This document shows, one piece after another, positions 62,994-64,000 of a stretch of DNA of 64,000 nt. Position numbers and translations under genes: made by a program. The stretch comes from Albibacillus kandeliae. GTDB lineage: Bacteria; Pseudomonadota; Alphaproteobacteria; Rhodobacterales; Rhodobacteraceae. The stretch covers positions 62,001-126,000 of the forward strand of contig NZ_QEHM01000006.1 in the NCBI RefSeq assembly GCF_003116585.1, in the 5' to 3' direction. Numbering within the stretch: position 1 is the stretch's first letter; every line of letters starts with the position of its first letter. The notes beneath the pieces are model-generated. The model made no database searches. It was not told where the DNA came from and worked only from the letters and a program-made list of their open reading frames with translations.

Positions 62994-64000
62994 TTACTCG
63001 GTCTCGGCAACCTCGTCTTCGCTCACGTCCTCGACGGTCGACACCGCCGCGGTGACATCCGGCACGCTTTCCGGGCTCAACCCCAGCATGCCGTGCAGGG
63101 CGCCCAGCGACTCCTCGGAGAGGTCCTCGATGTCATGGGGCGCAAAGGCGTCGGCCAGCGCTGCCAGCTGGTCGTTCTGGCTGGTCGTGATCTGGCCCTC
63201 CAGCGCCGCGATGTCCTCGGTGATACCGGCCTGCTCGTCCTGCGCCGTCACCGTCGAGTCGATGCTGTCGGCCATGGCGGCCAGCGCCCCGGCATTGGCC
63301 GGGTCCTCCGGGTCGAGCCCGGTGATCGCCGCCGCGATGGCGTCCACGTCGTCCTTGTAGGTCTGCGATTCCGGGTCCAGCGCGTCGATGGCCGCGGCGA
63401 TGTCTTCCGGGCTCAGCTGGCTCTCGTCGGTGATGTTCTCGTCGACGAACTGTTCGGTGGTCGGAACGGTCTCGTCCACCAGCGCCTCCAGCACCGTCAG
63501 CTGCGTGCGCAGGCTGTCGATGGTCTGAACCGTCTGCGCATAGGTGGCGACCCGGCCGACCCGGCTGTTCGGGGCCGCGTGCGCCATCGCGTTGGCGCTG
63601 GCATGGGCCGCGTTCAGCCCCTTGAGGTTGCTCGCGATGGCGCCCCGGTTGGCCGACTTGCTCTTGGATTTGGAGGCCGTGTTCGCAGTGGCGACCGCGC
63701 TGTGACCCTTGGCGCTGGACGACTTGCCGGGGCCCGTCGTCGAGGCACCGCCGGCATGGCCCGAGGCATTTGCATTGCCGCCCGCGTTCCCGTTGCCGTT
63801 GCCATTGCCACCACCGTGGCCATTGCCGCCGCCATTTCCGTTGCCGTTACCGCCACCGTTGCCGTTACCGCCACCGTTGCCGCCGCCGCCGCCATTACCG
63901 CCGCCGCCGCCGTTTCCACCGCCGCCGCCGCCTCCATTGCCGCCGCCTTCACCCTTGGCAAGGGCGGCATTCGGGGTTGCGAAGATGGCTGTTGCGGCCA
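62994..64000 (-). CDS. secreted Gly/Asn-rich repeat protein, 5' end beyond window
   Basis: The minus-strand frame stays open from the stop at 62994 to the window edge (334 residues visible), so the start is missing. The visible N-terminal part ends a signal peptide (AATAIFATPNAALA/KG). Next comes about 65 residues of almost pure Gly and Asn in GGGN/GNGN units with an occasional His (around 63770-63950). A basic Ser/Lys/Ala region (TASKSKSKSANRGAIASNLK) follows, then an acidic helical C-terminal domain (residues ~140-334) rich in Asp, Glu and Ala with coiled-coil-like spacing. Likely surface-exposed or periplasmic; no family recognised. Confidence 0.8.
   Translation of the reverse strand, partial: AATAIFATPNAALAKGEGGGNGGGGGGGNGGGGGNGGGGGNGGGNGNGGGNGNGNGGGNGHGGGNGNGNGNAGGNANASGHAGGASTTGPGKSSSAKGHSAVATANTASKSKSKSANRGAIASNLKGLNAAHASANAMAHAAPNSRVGRVATYAQTVQTIDSLRTQLTVLEALVDETVPTTEQFVDENITDESQLSPEDIAAAIDALDPESQTYKDDVDAIAAAITGLDPEDPANAGALAAMADSIDSTVTAQDEQAGITEDIAALEGQITTSQNDQLAALADAFAPHDIEDLSEESLGALHGMLGLSPESVPDVTAAVSTVEDVSEDEVAETE

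Noticed and set aside
63740-63960. tandem repeat that could be mistaken for a minisatellite or CRISPR-like array
   Set aside because: The units keep a minus-strand reading frame and encode Gly/Asn runs; there are no regular spacers.
1-64000. tRNA, rRNA, insertion sequence or phage genes
   Set aside because: No T-loop-like GGTTCGANTCC with a matching acceptor stem, no rRNA-like stretch and no transposase or integrase motif was found by eye. A tRNAscan-SE and Infernal run would settle this.

Overview
The window is GC-rich, gene-dense DNA that reads as the chromosome of an aerobic alphaproteobacterium, most likely a Rhodobacteraceae (Roseobacter group) member. This is an inference from gene content and order: bolA-dnaJ-cobS-cobT, an aerobic CobST cobaltochelatase, betI-betC-betB-betA, a KDO transferase beside an LpsB-like core glycosyltransferase, malate synthase G, and short palindromic intergenic repeats. 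No rRNA, tRNA, CRISPR array, transposase or phage gene was seen.

Layout. 1-4.7 kb: RND efflux operon (pump truncated by the window edge) divergent from a TetR regulator. 4.8-6.6 kb: AlkD-like DNA glycosylase facing a BenE-type transporter. 6.8-10.2 kb: moaA, KDO transferase and LPS core glycosyltransferase. 10.25-22.1 kb: a nine-gene divergon. The minus arm holds a fused double-ATPase ABC protein, an ArgE-like deacylase and four tandem paralogous M20 amidohydrolases; the plus arm holds a DppA-like binding protein and two permeases. Together these look like an uptake-and-deacylation pathway for peptides or N-acyl amino acids. 22.1-24.7 kb: an accessory patch with an inverted repeat, an orphan membrane protein, a 20-bp perfect palindrome, a SET-domain protein and a small outer-membrane barrel.

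25-45 kb is mostly housekeeping: DUF3422, PuuD-like amidotransferase, malate synthase G, aminopeptidase N, an SDR, a large unknown protein preceded by a 14-codon leader ORF, GatB, thioesterase, DUF4177, BolA, a DnaJ-domain protein, fasciclin protein, CobS, two paralogous secreted proteins, CobT, DUF465, and a secreted nuclease with a sunset domain. 45.3-51.3 kb: the choline/choline-sulfate to glycine betaine operon (betI, betC, betB, a glutathione S-transferase, betA) with a clear BetI-like dyad upstream. 51.4-57.3 kb: EamA transporter, ArgO/ArgP pair, nitroreductase, AraC regulator divergent from an SDR, and FabI. 57.5-64 kb: YebC, an SLC13-type transporter with TrkA-C domains, an Lrp regulator, DUF6356, a flavoprotein dehydrogenase and a Gly/Asn-rich secreted protein cut by the right edge. 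Three copies of a palindromic repeat lie at gene 3' ends in this last part.

Several convergent gene pairs abut with essentially no spacer and carry perfect hairpins inside coding sequence or around the stop codon. These probably serve as terminators.
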